Source: Elmis aenea (lineage: Eukaryota > Arthropoda > Insecta > Coleoptera > Elmidae). Taken from it: DNA of 64,000 bases. The DNA is taken from assembly GCA_947652605.1 (NCBI GenBank), contig OX393581.1, positions 52,847,924 to 52,911,923 on the forward strand, in the 5' to 3' direction. The notes beneath the pieces are model-generated. The model saw only the letters and a list, made by a program, of their open reading frames with translations, was not told the origin of the DNA and did no database searches. The translations under genes were made by a program, and so were the position numbers. Below, piece by piece: positions 25,451 to 37,725 of the stretch (position 1 is its first letter; each line of letters starts with the position of its first letter).

Positions 25451-27179
25451 ATTCAGTTTGCAAGGATTTTATTGGAAACGATAGCTAGTGCTTCAAGTCG
25501 ATCTGCTGGTTGCTCAGGTGTAGCAACACACCTTGCAATATGCAATGCATGTTTAATGTAACTGTTGTTGCTCTGAAACTTTTGCTGTTCTCTTTGTGGT
25601 ACCAAAAAATTCTGTGTAAGTTGGTCAAGATAAACAAGCTGGACTAAAAGCTATATAATTTTTTAAACTATTACATAAAATGCCTAAATTGCTTTACAAG
25701 TCTATTTTGCAAAAAGTCCTGGAGTGTCTTAAGATAGACGAAAAGCACTTTTTTTCAATAAGATATGTGTTCAGGCGCTTTTTCAGGAAGCCTACAAGGC
25801 CCGAATAGGAAGACAAGAAGACAAGAAAGACAAAAGAAGAGCTGGAACAGTGAGGTAAAACAAAGAGTGACGCAGAGTAAGAGACAAGGAGAAATAAAAG
25901 AATCCTTGCAAACAAAATACACCCATAAACATAAAAAAGGCCTCAAATAGACGCGTGGAATTAAAAAAAAAGAATAGGAAATAGAAAAATAAGCAGAAGA
26001 AAATTATAAAAATTCAAGATACAAAAACTATCAAAAATTAAAGTCGACTGTATATACGAAGCAATATCGCTTCTCTCAACGTTATTTTTAACATAATCAA
26101 AGTCGATTTTAAATAACCTCGTTTATCAAATACAACATAAATTTTCCGTCGTACTAAATTGAGCTGAATTTTATTAAAATATGGTAAATTGCAAAAATGC
26201 AGCCAATCTCCATAACGCGAAAAATAGAATGAAATATATTCAGCATTATGCAGCAATATCTCTAGGTAGTAGTAAAATACCAATATGTAAATTAATGTGT
26301 GAAATATACAGTCTGTACCACGACAATTCATACATTGTAAAATTGTACAAACTATTACATATACTGCGGTGTTAAATAGAATCAGATGTAGCTATAAAAT
26401 TGAGGGAATAATTCTTTGACACAAAAGTGTACAAGCAGTGATTTATTTATAACAAGAGTTCTATAAATATTTCGTTACTTTTTGTCATGTAAAAACCTCA
26501 CTTAGTTTGTGTATAATAGAACAAAGTTTTTGTAAAAACTATGATTCATTGATATTTCATTAGCCTCAAGATAACTGTACAAAAATTTTGTGTGATAAAT
26601 AGAAGCAGAAAATACTTTTACTAAGCTTTTGCAAGAGTTCTGCCTTAATTACGATAATGTCAATAAACGTATTCTGTTAAGTTTGTGTTCCACAATAAAA
26701 TAATAAAACCGCGTAAGCTCTAATATGCGGAAAGCAAATAATCAGGACCGATCTAAAATTAACGAATATAAAGCAAGCTACAACATGCAATACGCCCTAA
26801 TAAAATTATTCACACCCTAAACTTACAGCACAGGTAATAAAATTGTATTTGATGCCATAATAACAGCTTGAATCATTGATCAGTCAGTAATTTATTCAAC
26901 ACTACAGGGACAGACGAAAAAAATTAGAAAAAGGATTAACCAAACTCAAAAAACTATTACTTACTAGGGAGGGTCAAGATTATGATGTATAGGTATATTT
27001 AGAAGTTTCATTACGTTGTAATACAATTATTTCATCGTTGCGATAAATTTGCCGAACACAACATCTGTTAAAAGTATTTCCGAGTGCAGATGTATTGTAC
27101 AATAGTACAATATCTAACTTAAAATTAGTTAGCGGGCGACGTAACTAAATTTCAGCCCAAGACTCGACAGATACAAGAT
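25451..27179. other. AT-rich noncoding DNA
   Basis: A plus-strand open stretch at 25765-25950 is purine-rich low-complexity sequence (lysine/arginine/glutamine codons), possibly a decayed LINE tail. Nothing else is recognised. Confidence 0.45.
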
Positions 27180-27317
27180 GAGGCGGTCGGCGATAACGAA
27201 GTTTGAGGGGAAAATAGCTTCTAGCAAGACGCGGACCGCCTGTTCGTCCCCACGACACTTCCACAATAGAACAGGGATCTTATTATTGTTCATCTATCAT
27301 CCTCCTTCTCCTTGCAG

Positions 27318-27395
27318 GAGGATTTCGTCGCGACAATAATTTCGCCGGTAAATAAATTCGTCGCTTACGTGAACGGATGCAGAAATGAAATGTAG
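27318..27395 (+). CDS. Candidate small exon, plus strand
   Basis: A strong acceptor (CCTCCTTCTCCTTGCAG, ending at 27317) is followed by an in-frame peptide EDFVATIISPVNKFVAYVNG-CRNEM that stops at 27395. A possible donor (CCG|GTAAAT) after 27347 would instead make a 30-bp microexon. The acceptor lies in a CpG-rich block (27180-27500), unlike the AT-rich flanks. The peptide is not recognised. The polypyrimidine run is also half of a short inverted repeat (CCTCCT...AGGAGG), so the context may be structural rather than splicing-related. Confidence 0.25.
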   Translation, partial: EDFVATIISPVNKFVAYVNGCRNEM

Positions 27396-27879
27396 TCCAC
27401 ATCTTTGACAAGTTGGGTATTCATATTTTACATTAACTTCAACCCGAAGGTGCGGGTCTCGACATTCCCGACGCTGGATGGAGGATTTTGCGTGCTATAT
27501 CGATTAAATTAATTACAAGACATAACTCACGAGGAAATTCGTTGCGTTTTCAGGAAACTCCAGCAACACATTCCTAAATTTAGTTTAATTTATAACAGTC
27601 CTTTTAACAGATAGGTAGTGTACAACGGAAAGATAATATTCGTGGACATTATTAAAACGAACGAGGAAATTTGTAATTTTCGGTAACTCAACAGAATCAT
27701 ATAAACGTTGAAAAAAATAAGGGTAGTAAAAAAAACTACACCTAGATGAAGGGTAAGATAGCATTAACTTAAGCTTGGTTTAGATATATTAAAAAAAAAT
27801 AGAATAATTAATATTTTTATCAAATATTATCGAGGGAACTTTTTTTCACACTTAGGTATCTACATTCTTATTCTTTGCG
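27396..27879. other. CpG-richer, then AT-rich, noncoding DNA
   Basis: To about 27500 the composition stays GC-rich; beyond that it is AT-rich. No feature is supported. Confidence 0.45.
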
Positions 27880-28135
27880 CCCTTATAATCTAACCAGAGA
27901 AGATCACGATAATATGTTGTCTCTAGAATTTGGTTAAGGCTGTGTTTATTGCATCAAGAACATCAAAACTAAATGTTTTGCAGAGTTATTCGTGCCACTG
28001 GCCATTTCCTTTGAAGAAATGGGGAAAAAACTGAAAAATTGAATAATAAAGGTAATTTTTGCGATCGCGTTGGCCATAAAACAGTCAGAGATAAAATCGA
28101 AACTCTTCTATTTACCAATGCGCGCATCCTTTGCA
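27880..28135 (+). repeat. Dispersed repeat, copy A
   Basis: The stretch GTGTTTATTGCATCAAG...AAAACTAAATGTTTTGCAGA followed by GTTATTCGTGCCACTGGCC and ATTTCCTT matches the reverse complement of about 39000-39135 over some 130 bp. Flanking words also match, such as ATATGTTGTC and TCTAGAAT. At least two copies in opposite orientation therefore lie within the window. The sequence continues into the long inverted repeat. No transposase is evident. Confidence 0.65.
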
Positions 28136-28399
28136 AGTAAAATGGTGCAAAGGTTTTGAAAAAATCTTTATCGGTTCCGGAGAAAAACGTCAAAAACGAA
28201 ACCCCTGCAAAAGCGCTATGATTTGAGAAGTTGTGGTATATCTGTTATAACTAAATCTATGCGAGTTGCGTTTAACATAGGGAAAACCGTTTTTACAAGG
28301 GCCTTATTCTTCGCGTTTTTCTCCGGAATCGTTTAAGTGCTTTTCAAAAACTTTGCACCATTTTACTTGCAAAGGATGCGCGCATTGGTAAATAGAAGA
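28104..28399. repeat. Long inverted repeat, 86-bp arms
   Basis: The left arm at 28104-28189 and right arm at 28314-28399 are inverted copies. Both contain TTTACCAATGCGCGCATCC, TTTGCAAGTAAAATGGTGC and CCGGAGAAAAACG (the right arm as reverse complement). The outer 50 bp are nearly identical; the inner third has substitutions. The spacer is about 124 bp. RNA or single-stranded DNA from this region could form a long hairpin. It may be a fold-back element, or two nearby insertions of the dispersed repeat in opposite orientation. Confidence 0.85.
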
Positions 28400-29984
28400 A
28401 TCTAAATTGTTGTCATCTTCTGTTTTCCATGTTCCCAAATTTGTAAAACTACAAGATTTTTGCATTTTCATTTCCCTTTCTCCTTCCAGACAAACCACCA
28501 GCATCTTTCTCCATCCTCTTTGTTAATTTGCATATATTTCGTTTTTCCTTCATTTATTTCTAGACCTACTTTACTGACTTCCGAATCTAGTATTTCCTCT
28601 ACTCTTTTAGTTCTTTTTTCATTATTGCTAGGGTACCAATATCGTCCGCGAAGATTTAAACGTTTAAACGTCTTTAATGAAGTTATTTATATCGCTCTAA
28701 ACAACTCGCTCATCAAAATAAAAATTAAAAACAATACAGTGATTTATTTTAAAGCCAAGAATAGCTTGAAATGGAAATCAAAGTATACTGTTATTTGACG
28801 GTCTGTCTACTACAGTAATTGCATTTAAATGATAATTTGTTATGCTTCTGAGTATGAACTTTCGTTTGTATAAATACTAAGTTTTCCTTTTTTATTGTAG
28901 CTTATGAGTTCACAAGACACTATATAATCTCTTTCTTAAAAACCGTTTTAATGTTGGATAACAAGTAAAAAAAATATTTATTATTAATAAAATAAATTTC
29001 AGGAAAAGTTGAAATTAGCGCATGAAACCTTTTTTTTTCGGGAGAGATACCAATCAAACACATCAACGTTATCTTTCACAAGTTAACTAAATTACTTATT
29101 TAAAGGAATAACGAATGATTCAGATATTTTCGTCACCATTTAGTAACGAGCAAACCCCATTTTAGTTCAAGTTATTAAGAATTTTACTTCAAGGTTTTGG
29201 TTTTCAAATTTTAGGAAGGTTCTAGATTCAATTTCGCTTTGATTTTACATCAATGTTTAAATAAACAGAATCGTTATGTCTTAATTAATATCGCCGTTAA
29301 GTTAAACACTCTGGAAGCAGACGGCAGTCAGCTACAGATTAATTTGTTCAACAAACATAATTAAGTTTTCCATGGGTAGTTAACACACCATTCACTGGAG
29401 TACTGCTGTGCTTAAGTGTATTTACTTAGTACATGTAGTAAAACTTGTATGAAGCTTTGATGCGACTATATCACCCAATACTTGCACGGATTATATAGAT
29501 TTTAAAGTCTTTGGGCGCATTCTTATTCATAATATCGCTGTAAACTTAAGATTTTTGAGCGATCCATATTATATTGTACATAATAAACAAGGCAATTCAT
29601 TATCCGAATAGTCTGGCCGATGCTGTTAACAGCGACACAGTTAATGGCGATCCGTATTATTTATGAGGTCTATGAGCTTTATAAGGCCTTCATCCGTCGC
29701 CAGAAATTTACGAGCGACACTAGCACGCGCTCTTTAGCACCGGCAAGTTAAGGGAATTAAAAAGTTTCAAGCCAATTAGCAAGACAGGTCGTTTGGTTGC
29801 TCTTCTCCGAACAACTTTAAGCACGGACTTTGATTTCAAATTTAGCAATTTACACGGGAGTTCATCGACATCATCGAAGCTGGCCATGTTCATCGATGGA
29901 GAAATAATGGTTCAAAGACACACAGGTTTGCACTTCTTCCAAATTTTTGAGACTCCCAAATAGATTTTAAATAATGTAAGATAA
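28400..29984. other. AT-rich noncoding DNA with a CpG-richer patch
   Basis: A plus-strand frame of 112 codons near 28460-28798 has no family resemblance. The segment 29640-29770 is CpG-richer, without an identified feature. Confidence 0.45.
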
Positions 29985-30365
29985 GGATGACCTCCAATAC
30001 ATGAGAAGGAAAATTAAAGAAGAATACGAAAAAGCGGGGCTTTCAATGAATATGGAGAAAACTAAAGACCTTTGTATTGGGGGAGAATCCGGTGACCTAA
30101 AATTGGAAAGAGGAGAAAAAATATCTAAATGCAATGGCCACCAATACCTGGGTGTAAAAGTTCAAGATGATGAAAAGGGTGAAAAAAAAAATCGACAACG
30201 AATAGGAGAAGGCAGAAGTGGCATCAAAAGGCTAAATGGAATATGGTGGAGTAAAGAAATAACAAAGAAGAGAAAATACAACATATACAACAAAGTTATT
30301 AAAATTATAGTATTGTATCGAGCAGAAGCATGGAGGTGAACAGAAGTAGATAAAAGAAGGCTGCT
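29985..30365 (+). mobile_element. Non-LTR reverse-transcriptase fragment (thumb region)
   Basis: An open frame from 30001 to 30339 reads IKEEYEKAGLSMNMEKTKDL then KCNGHQYLGVKVQDD, then IGEGRSGIKRLNGIWWSKEI and YNKVIKIIVLYRAEAW. After a stop it continues TEVDKRRLL. This matches the end of an insect LINE RT domain: EKT(K)xL, YLG, GRxxIxxLNxxxWSxxIT(K)K, and the YGAE(A/T)W block followed by TEVNKKRLL. The catalytic FADD lies further upstream and is absent. An uninterrupted stretch of 112 codons suggests a fairly young 5'- and 3'-truncated copy. Confidence 0.85.
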
Positions 30366-32999
30366 TTTTCACCACTCGCTGCTTCTTGGTCATTGTCAGA
30401 ATTTGCTGATCTTCGCGAAGACATCTTGATGAGTACGTACTTTGGAAAAGGGAATTTCACAGAATAAAAATGGAGCTTGTCATCATTAAGAAGGCCCTAA
30501 CTGTCATCTTCAACCGTCTTTTTATTTTCAACAAATTAAGCTTGGCCCGAGTTCCATCATACATTTAAACTACCCTCGCATGATCGTAAACGGGGCTACA
30601 GTTCCATCGCTAATAAATTCGGTAATTTTTTCCGCGGAAAATCGCTAGGTCCTGATGCGAATTCGATGACGATGTCATATCGGAAACGTGGCATAATATG
30701 AATCATTCCGAATCACCGGCAGAGGTAGCTGGGCGAGTGGCATCATTACTATGTTCTAATTCATTTTAATCTGGATTCTTGTCGCGTCTGCACTTCCTAT
30801 CAGCCAATTCGATAACCCCTACCCCCGCAGCTAACGGACACTAGATCCTATCCCAACACTGTCGGAATCTGTTCGAACACTCTAGGATTTTGCCCGCCTC
30901 TGCGACGACAACCCAGATTAATTAACTCGATGCTTTGGCACAAATTCGTCCCGATAACACCGCGAATTTGTCTCAAATTTCTCTGGTACAATAAATTTCG
31001 TTTTCTTAAAAAAATATCCGAAAACGTTCACCTAAACTAGAAGATTTATTTTTTTCCGTTAAGCACAGTTTAACTATACACTAACTATACACAGTATTTT
31101 TGGCTGTTCTATTTTGAAAGCTACATCGCGAGCAAAACAATGATCGTAGAATCAAAGTTAATTGTACATCAGACACTTACTGCCAGAGATTATTTACTGT
31201 GGGGATAAACTACCTGTGACAGGTGTCTCGTAATTGTTTAAAGTGACGAGTGCAATGGTCTGTGAACTGAAATGTTCACAGCGATTAAATTGCAGAAAAA
31301 CAAGTCCATGTCTTCTGGAGCATTAAATCTCCACAAAGGATTGATTTATTATTCATCGCTACTCCATTTATCTCAATTAATGTCTCGGGATATATAAAGC
31401 AAAATATATGCTAGCAGTATACGTCACACATATGCGAAAATGTAAAAAGAACGTATATGAGCACATAACTTGAATTACTTCAATCAAAGATTGACCACCA
31501 ACTACAGAGCGTGCAAAAGTCTTATGTTCACTCTGTTATTTGTCAATGAACTTTATAATATGTTAAAATAATTGTGGACCATTGTGGACTACATGAAAAC
31601 ATTAATCTGTAGCCAGGCAAAATTTTAAAGAACGCCTCCCGTTATACGCGACCACGTTTTAACTGTTAAAATGTTTCAACCCCTGATATAAACATTTAGA
31701 AAAATATTGTCGTACATTGGCACGGCCAGTCTATGACGAATATCGACAATATCATTCAAAATCCGACTTTAAAGTTTAAAGATGCGATGCTGACTGCATG
31801 GGAGAATATCCCCCAAGAAACAGTCCAGAACTTCTTCCATAATATGTACATGCGTATGAATCTTTTAATTAAAGCTGAAGGAAGGTGTATTAATGGTTAA
31901 TTAGAAGAAGCTTTCGTAATTACATTTCCTGTTCAATATTTGAAATAAATAAGGGTTGCTCTCTATTGGTTTAATTTTTATTGTGTGTATTTTAATTTTG
32001 GAAAAGTAAAATTTAACATATAGGATCTTTAATTATAATTTACCTAATTGTTTTTTTTTTTTTTTTGGAGATAAACGAAGAAATGTCATTGAACGCGGTA
32101 TTATGTTGTCTACCAAGTCTATTAAACAGCAATACCTAACCAAGGGCGATATCACAAAGGGAAATGTTTTTGAGAATCGTTCGTCGTTAGTGGAAAGTTT
32201 CAACAACGCCAGGAGAAGAAGTTGGGTGATATTGTCTATAGAATTTTGTGTAGTAAAATTGGCCAAAGTTTCCAAAGAGAAGTAACTCTCTAAAAAAAAA
32301 TTAATCTCGAGTGGTGTCTAGAAAGACCATTGTGCGATATAGGTACTCAATAAAAAGTGGGGAGTGGAATAGCCCCAAATTATTTTATTTCATTAAATTA
32401 CAATTAAGAATTTATTTTATTTCAAAAATGTTATTCTGTAATAATTTTGATGCTGTAATTAATCTAAATTATTTTTACTACATCTATCGTATAATCCAGA
32501 CCATCTAGATACTTTCTTTATTAGGAATTTCCAAACAGTGAATATTTTATTTAAAATAACATCTGCACATTGTTCGATTTATATTCCTTTTCTTGGAAAA
32601 ACGTCACAAATTGCTTTTAGATGGATTTTTGCGAGGGAACAGTTTATATCGGCTAATTTTCTTTATGTTATTATCATTTTTTGATAATGTTTTGCAGGTT
32701 AAACGCGATTTATGACAGTTCTTTAGGAAAATGTGGCCATCCACCACATCGAAGCAGTAAAATATGAATTGTTTCTTTCTAATTGGTTGCTAGCGTAATT
32801 TCACTGTAGCAATGAGCTGAAACACAGCTGCATCGTGCATTTTCACTGTAATCCGCGTTATTTAATTAATCAATATAACATTGAGTAAAATACAAATTAA
32901 GTAGATTTGTGGTTATCTCTGGAATACCAAAAAACGTTCCGGTTTCTTTGGAGTGCGTTTAGGAAATTTAAAAACTGGAAATCAAAGCGAAAGCAGAGT
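30366..32999. other. Noncoding DNA: CpG-richer to 30970, AT-rich after
   Basis: The block at 30520-30970 has elevated CpG and mixed composition but no supported exon. After 31000 the sequence is AT-rich. A fragment near 32235-32275 shares a repeat with 24965-25010. Poly-T occurs at 32050-32065. Confidence 0.4.
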
Positions 33000-33394
33000 C
33001 TAAGAGCAGAACTTGTTAGTCCTGCGATATGAACGGAAGAGACAAGTTGGAAACTTGGCGAGTTTCAGGGGCATAAAGTTGATGAGGTGACGTGTATAAT
33101 ATCCAAAGGGAGAGGGTGAATTTAGAGCTGCTTTTGAAGACGTTGCTTTAATCCAGGCCAGCAGGGTCGGGTGAAAGGTGGAATACGTGTTTCGAATACC
33201 GTCAGACGAACTGGCGCCAGGAGGGTGGGGAAAAGACGGGCGAGAGGCACCTTTTCCGAAGGAAACGGCCAACCTTCGGATGGGTCTGCGATACCGATAT
33301 AGCCCCCGCAAACTCTACATAAAATAATCGTAAACAATGCTTTAACAGAGGTTATCGCACCGAAACAACTGATCAACGAAACAAAACACAACAA
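33000..33394 (-). other. GC-rich island with two overlapping open minus-strand frames
   Basis: Two minus-strand frames of about 90-103 codons overlap. One reads RVCGGYIGIADPSEGWPFPS and then EKVPLARLFPTLLAPVRLTV and is preceded by an acceptor-like TTTTATGTAG at about 33318. The other contains GKGASRPSFPHPPGASSSDG. A perfect 10-bp palindrome, CTGGCGCCAG, lies at about 33211. GC-rich composition alone makes such openness likely, so I do not call a gene. It might be an exon or a CpG island. Confidence 0.25.
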
Positions 33395-34565
33395 AATTAT
33401 TTTTCCTCACGTACTTGTATAAGAATCGCCGTTTTACTGCCATTTGAACGGAATATTATCGTGCCTTTATATTAAACCGAATCCTTATAAGCTATACTTA
33501 TTGAGTAGGAATTAAAAACTCCCCATACTTCTCTATAAGTTATCAATAACTCTTTGTGGGACAAGTTTATAACCCAAATTCATTCGTTAGAATTAGTCTT
33601 GCTACTCCGGAATTGGATAAATCAATTTTAAATTCTTACTTAAGTTTATTTTATTAAATTGTTTAGTACCTCAAATTAACTAGATATTTGAGAAACATGA
33701 ATAAATATGTGCCTTTAATTAACTTTTATTGACTACAGCGAAGTCTGTTTCGGCAGTTGCGAATCTAAGCGCAATAAGATATTAATAATTTGACTTGAAC
33801 AGATCGTAATATAATATAACTTGTTAAAAAAAGCTTGTTTATTTAACAAACAAATTGGATCCAATTTCCTACGAACGAAATGTTCCAAGGATTTATAATT
33901 TCCTTTTTGCGTCCCTCTTCATTTCATATTACAATTTTATTCGAGTTAATTAAATTTTCAGAAGACAGCAACGAATTTTTTTATAATTTAATTACACTTC
34001 GCGCGTAAAAAATGGGGTTTCACGAAGAAGCAAACACGAAAAAAATAAATTCGCTGAACTAAAAAAAAAGCGCGCGCTTTCTCAGCAGACTCGTTGATAA
34101 AAACGCGAGCAAATAAACGCAAAAAGATATTTCAGGTGTTTTTATCTTAAGTATTGTTAAATTCGCAGGCGACTTCAGAGGCAGTGATGAATGGGGTGCG
34201 TGAGTTCCAAGTAAAACATAAAATGTACGAGATTAAAAATGCAAATTGTAAAATTAAAAACAAGTAATAAAATTTAATCCCCTTAACCTGTCAGAGTTCG
34301 AGGACTCGTCCACTTTTTATTCAAGGAGAAACTCGGGTTCGATAAAATCTGAACGGGGGCACCTGAAAGCGTGAAATACCGAATTTATGGCGTGTCACCC
34401 GCCTTAACACGCATAATGACTGGGTCCCAGACACACGCATTTGTTTGTTTTCTTATTCAGAGCCTGCCGCGACCTCATAACTCTTTAATAGAACGTTTAT
34501 TATTAGACACAGAAAGGACGACAAAGTTCTTATCATGCTTAAACAAATTTAAGTGTTTTGAACTG
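33395..34565. other. AT-rich noncoding DNA
   Basis: Nothing recognised. A plus-strand opening at 34371-34697 runs across the mariner boundary and is an artefact. Confidence 0.5.
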
Positions 34566-35322
34566 TACAGGGTGTTGCGTAAACGCTGTACAAATAATAC
34601 TTTAGGTGGTAATCGGAGGGGGCCAAACCTGGAGAATAAGGTGCAAGGGAAATCAATTCGAAGCCGAGTTCTTCCACTGTGGATATTGCAGTTCTAAACG
34701 AGTGAGCCTGTGTATTGTCATGTTTCAAGAGCACATTTTTCTTCGCCAAATCCTGTTTCTTTTTTAATTTTTTTTTTTGTATCAATCGATTTGTTAAGTT
34801 AACGTATACCCCCAGTTATAGCTTCGACCTTTGGAAGGTGGTCGATCATGACGACAACCTTTGAGTCCAAACAAACTGACGCCATGACCTTTCCAGCTGA
34901 ATTGACCTTCTTTGTCTTCCTCGGAGGCGGAGAATCTCTATGCTTCCATTGCTTGGATTGCTCTCTCACCTCTAGTGTGTTATGATGAAGCCATATCTCA
35001 TCTGCTGTGTTTAGTGTCCGCTTATAATCGCTTCAGAACCTGGTGCAAACACTGCTTGGAAATTTAGTGCCAATAGTGACACTCATGTTGCGCTTTGACC
35101 AGTTGTAACTCGAAAACTATTTGGCCAATTAAACTGAAATTTTGGGTTATATTACACAAGAGGCCAAACATTAACGCAGTAAAAGAAGACACCGATTCGA
35201 GGGTCATATCTACGTAAGGCAGCGAACTTTTTAATCAACCCCCATACGTTAATGTGCTTTTTTTTATTTAAGTGGGTATTATTAGCCCTTAAAACTCTTG
35301 GACATATTTTCAACATCCTGTA
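34566..35322 (-). mobile_element. Mariner-family element, internally deleted, with broken transposase
   Basis: The minus strand encodes pieces of a mariner DDE transposase. The first is DEIWLHHNTLEVREQSKQWK (first catalytic D at about 35000), followed by HRDSPPPRKTKKVNSAGKVM and ASVCLDSKVVVMIDHLPK. After a stop come VLLKHDNTQAHS and LISLAPYSPGLAPSDYHL. Thirty-four residues separate the HDN aspartate from the SDY aspartate, so this is the DD34D signature. The N-terminal DNA-binding half is missing or unreadable, and coding ends abruptly in the terminal sequence TACAGGGTGTTG (34566). A similar terminus, TACAGGATGTTG on the minus strand, ends at 35322, giving an element of about 757 bp flanked by TA. 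Stops make it inactive. Confidence 0.85.
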
Positions 35323-36866
35323 TATTAAGTTGAGGATAAAAATACCACGCTGCGTGTAAAAAATCATAATAGTTCGTTTATAATAAAAATTCTTAGCAAA
35401 TGGAATTCGTGTTCGCGCAGCGTCATAAAAGTGAACGTTTCTGATAACGAGATGAATAGTCGGGTTGGGATCGAGTTCTGCCATTTAGTTGAATTGCTAT
35501 GGGGGTTGAGCGCATATTAGCGACTCCATTCTATATCAATGATACATGACAATCACCGGCGTCGACGTAGCCCTAATGGTACGTTCGTTGGGCCAGCTTC
35601 CGCTTCAAACGTGGCCACAATAGCGATACACACCCTTTGGGCGGACGCTTCAGAAATAATCTAGCGATATTCGACGCAATCTGCACACGCCGAAACCTTC
35701 GAGCTGGGATATTGGACATTAGTGTCGGAAAATGTTATTGCTTTATTGGGTTGATGCGTTACAAGTACACCTGACGGCCAAGGGATCCTTCCCCATAACA
35801 TCTGTTAAGATAAAAATTTTGAAATGTGCGTATGCTTTTTAATTACTAGGACAACCGGTATACATCTCTTTCATCGATTTGTATATTTATAACACATCTT
35901 TTTTTCGTAATACATTTTTAGTTATTCTGCGTAGCATATTCCCGATTTCTTTTCGTTTTACCTAAATTATTTTGTTTAATATCAACCGGAAATAGGGACA
36001 TCAGATGCCATATTGGTACAAATGACCCTTGATTCTGGCGACATATGTCGCCCGTTTCGGCGCTTTTATTGTTTTTCTCGTTTTTTTATAACCTCCATCG
36101 ATTTCAGATTAAACAAGTCGCATACGAACAATGCCTCAGTATCGTAATATGGAAGTGAGTTGAAATTAATAATGATGATGGATGGCTCCGAGTAAAGGCG
36201 AATCCAAGTTACAAATTCACACAGGCCATAAACTATTCTTTCCATCTTCGTATCACAATGTGGATAGTTATAATTTAATAAAATTAAATATAGTACAGTT
36301 TAAAATAAAGTCAGTAACTGTCTTTTGACACGACACCGCTTACAATACAATTTTACAGTAAAGAACTTATGGAGCTGAATCCAGAGGGAATTATTTAGCG
36401 TCCACTGCAATTCCCCTGTGGTACTGTTCCGCTACTGTTGAAACTTTTGTTTCAGTTTGTAGACTTGACACGGATTCTGAGGAATTACATAGTTCTTAAA
36501 TTATTTATCGAATTTTGCACTAGAAAGCTACGAAACCAATGAAGTATTAGCCGATAATTAGTAGAAATATTTACCCAAATTCATTGTAAAAAATTCAGTA
36601 ATAATTGATACTTTTTATTTCATACATATTAAGATTATTACTAAGAATTTCCTACATTGAAGAATTATGTATTTAGTTAGGGCGGTTTAGCTTAAGTAGG
36701 AGTTTTTAAAGTATTTATTTGATGGTTCATGTTTACTTATTTTATTTTTTACTCAAAAACGGCAGGTTTTACGAGAAAAACTTAAGAATAACAAGTTTCT
36801 AAATAAATTAACCTTTAAAAAAAAATATTTTTAATTGCAACATTTTAACCCACCGAAAAGTTCTGA
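35323..36866. other. Noncoding DNA, CpG-richer at 35480-35800
   Basis: A minus-strand frame at 35152-35484 overlaps the mariner end and is not credible. The CpG-richer patch has no recognised feature. From 35800 on the sequence is AT-rich. Confidence 0.45.
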
Positions 36867-37440
36867 TAATAATAACAATAATAATAATAATAAAAATCTT
36901 TATTGTCCACAAACAAAAAATGCCATGAGACAAAAATCTGCTGATCAAAGCAGCAGAACATTGAATAATACATTATAGACAACAAAAAAAAGAACAAATA
37001 ACAAACAAGCCGTTAACAAAACATCAACACAAAAAAAAACAAATTATTTATAACAAGATTACAGATAAAATAAAATATAGGGACAAAACCACATCCCAAA
37101 ATCCAATGAAAATCACACATCACAATCGAGATATTCATCTAGTGAGTAGAAAGCGTTTTCAACCAAAAACCCTTTCACTAATTTAGCAAATCCCTTTTTC
37201 CTGATTGCACCTTTATATGTAGGAGGTAAATGGTTATACAATTTTATTGCAGTATATAGAGGTGATTTTTCAAAATTGGTTAGCCTATGCAAAGGAAATG
37301 AGAGATCACTACCATGTCTAGTATTATAACTATGGTACGATTTATTCTGACATATCATGTCATAATTTTTAAATATGAACATTAACGATTCTAAAATAAA
37401 AAGTGATGGTAATGTTAAGATTTTAACAAATAAAAAATAA
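36867..37440 (-). mobile_element. Jockey/CR1-like LINE 3' end with RT C-terminus
   Basis: From about 37440 down to 37113 the minus strand is open and reads KILTLPSLFILESLMFIFKN, SYHSYNTRHGSDLSFPLHRL and TNFEKSPLYTAIKLYNHLPP, ending SLDEYLDCDV-stop. This is the familiar C-terminal block of Jockey/CR1-like LINE RTs (xxYNTRxxxxLxxPxHRL, FEKxxxYxxIKxYNxLP, FLLxxxFYSxxEF). The 3' UTR runs to an AATAAA and a trinucleotide (ATT)n tail at 36867-36897, the usual LINE terminus. The coding part has no stop over about 108 codons, suggesting a comparatively young copy truncated at its 5' side. Confidence 0.85.
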
Positions 37441-37725
37441 AAAAACCAACGGGGGTCGCACTTTTCAGTCCCCTGTGAAGATGGGAGATGATTGAAAATA
37501 TTACTATGGCAAACCTTTTATTAAATATAAATAATCTACCAAATATAATTCTCCTACGTTTAATCAAATTTGAGAAATAAAATAAAAACCTAATTTTACC
37601 GCTCCTCTTTAGGGGGGTGTAACTCCAAAAACAGACGTCTAAGGAAAAAAATATACAAAAGACCCCCCTTGATGTTCGATAAGGAATCACCTTTTTTCGC
37701 ACTTTTTACGAAACACCCTGTATAA
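37441..37725 (-). repeat. Repeat ending in ACAGGGTGTTTCG
   Basis: On the minus strand the segment starts TACAGGGTGTTTCGTAAAAA near 37725 and contains AAGGGGGGTC and GTTACACCCCCCTAAAG. This is a terminus style widespread in insect dispersed repeats. A 95-codon frame here has no protein resemblance. It abuts the LINE fragment, so the two may be nested. Confidence 0.45.

Noticed and set aside
25765..25950. Plus-strand basic open frame
   Set aside because: Purine-rich low complexity without any conserved block; at most a decayed LINE tail.
28460..28798. 112-codon plus-strand frame
   Set aside because: No domain, and composition typical of random AT-rich translation.
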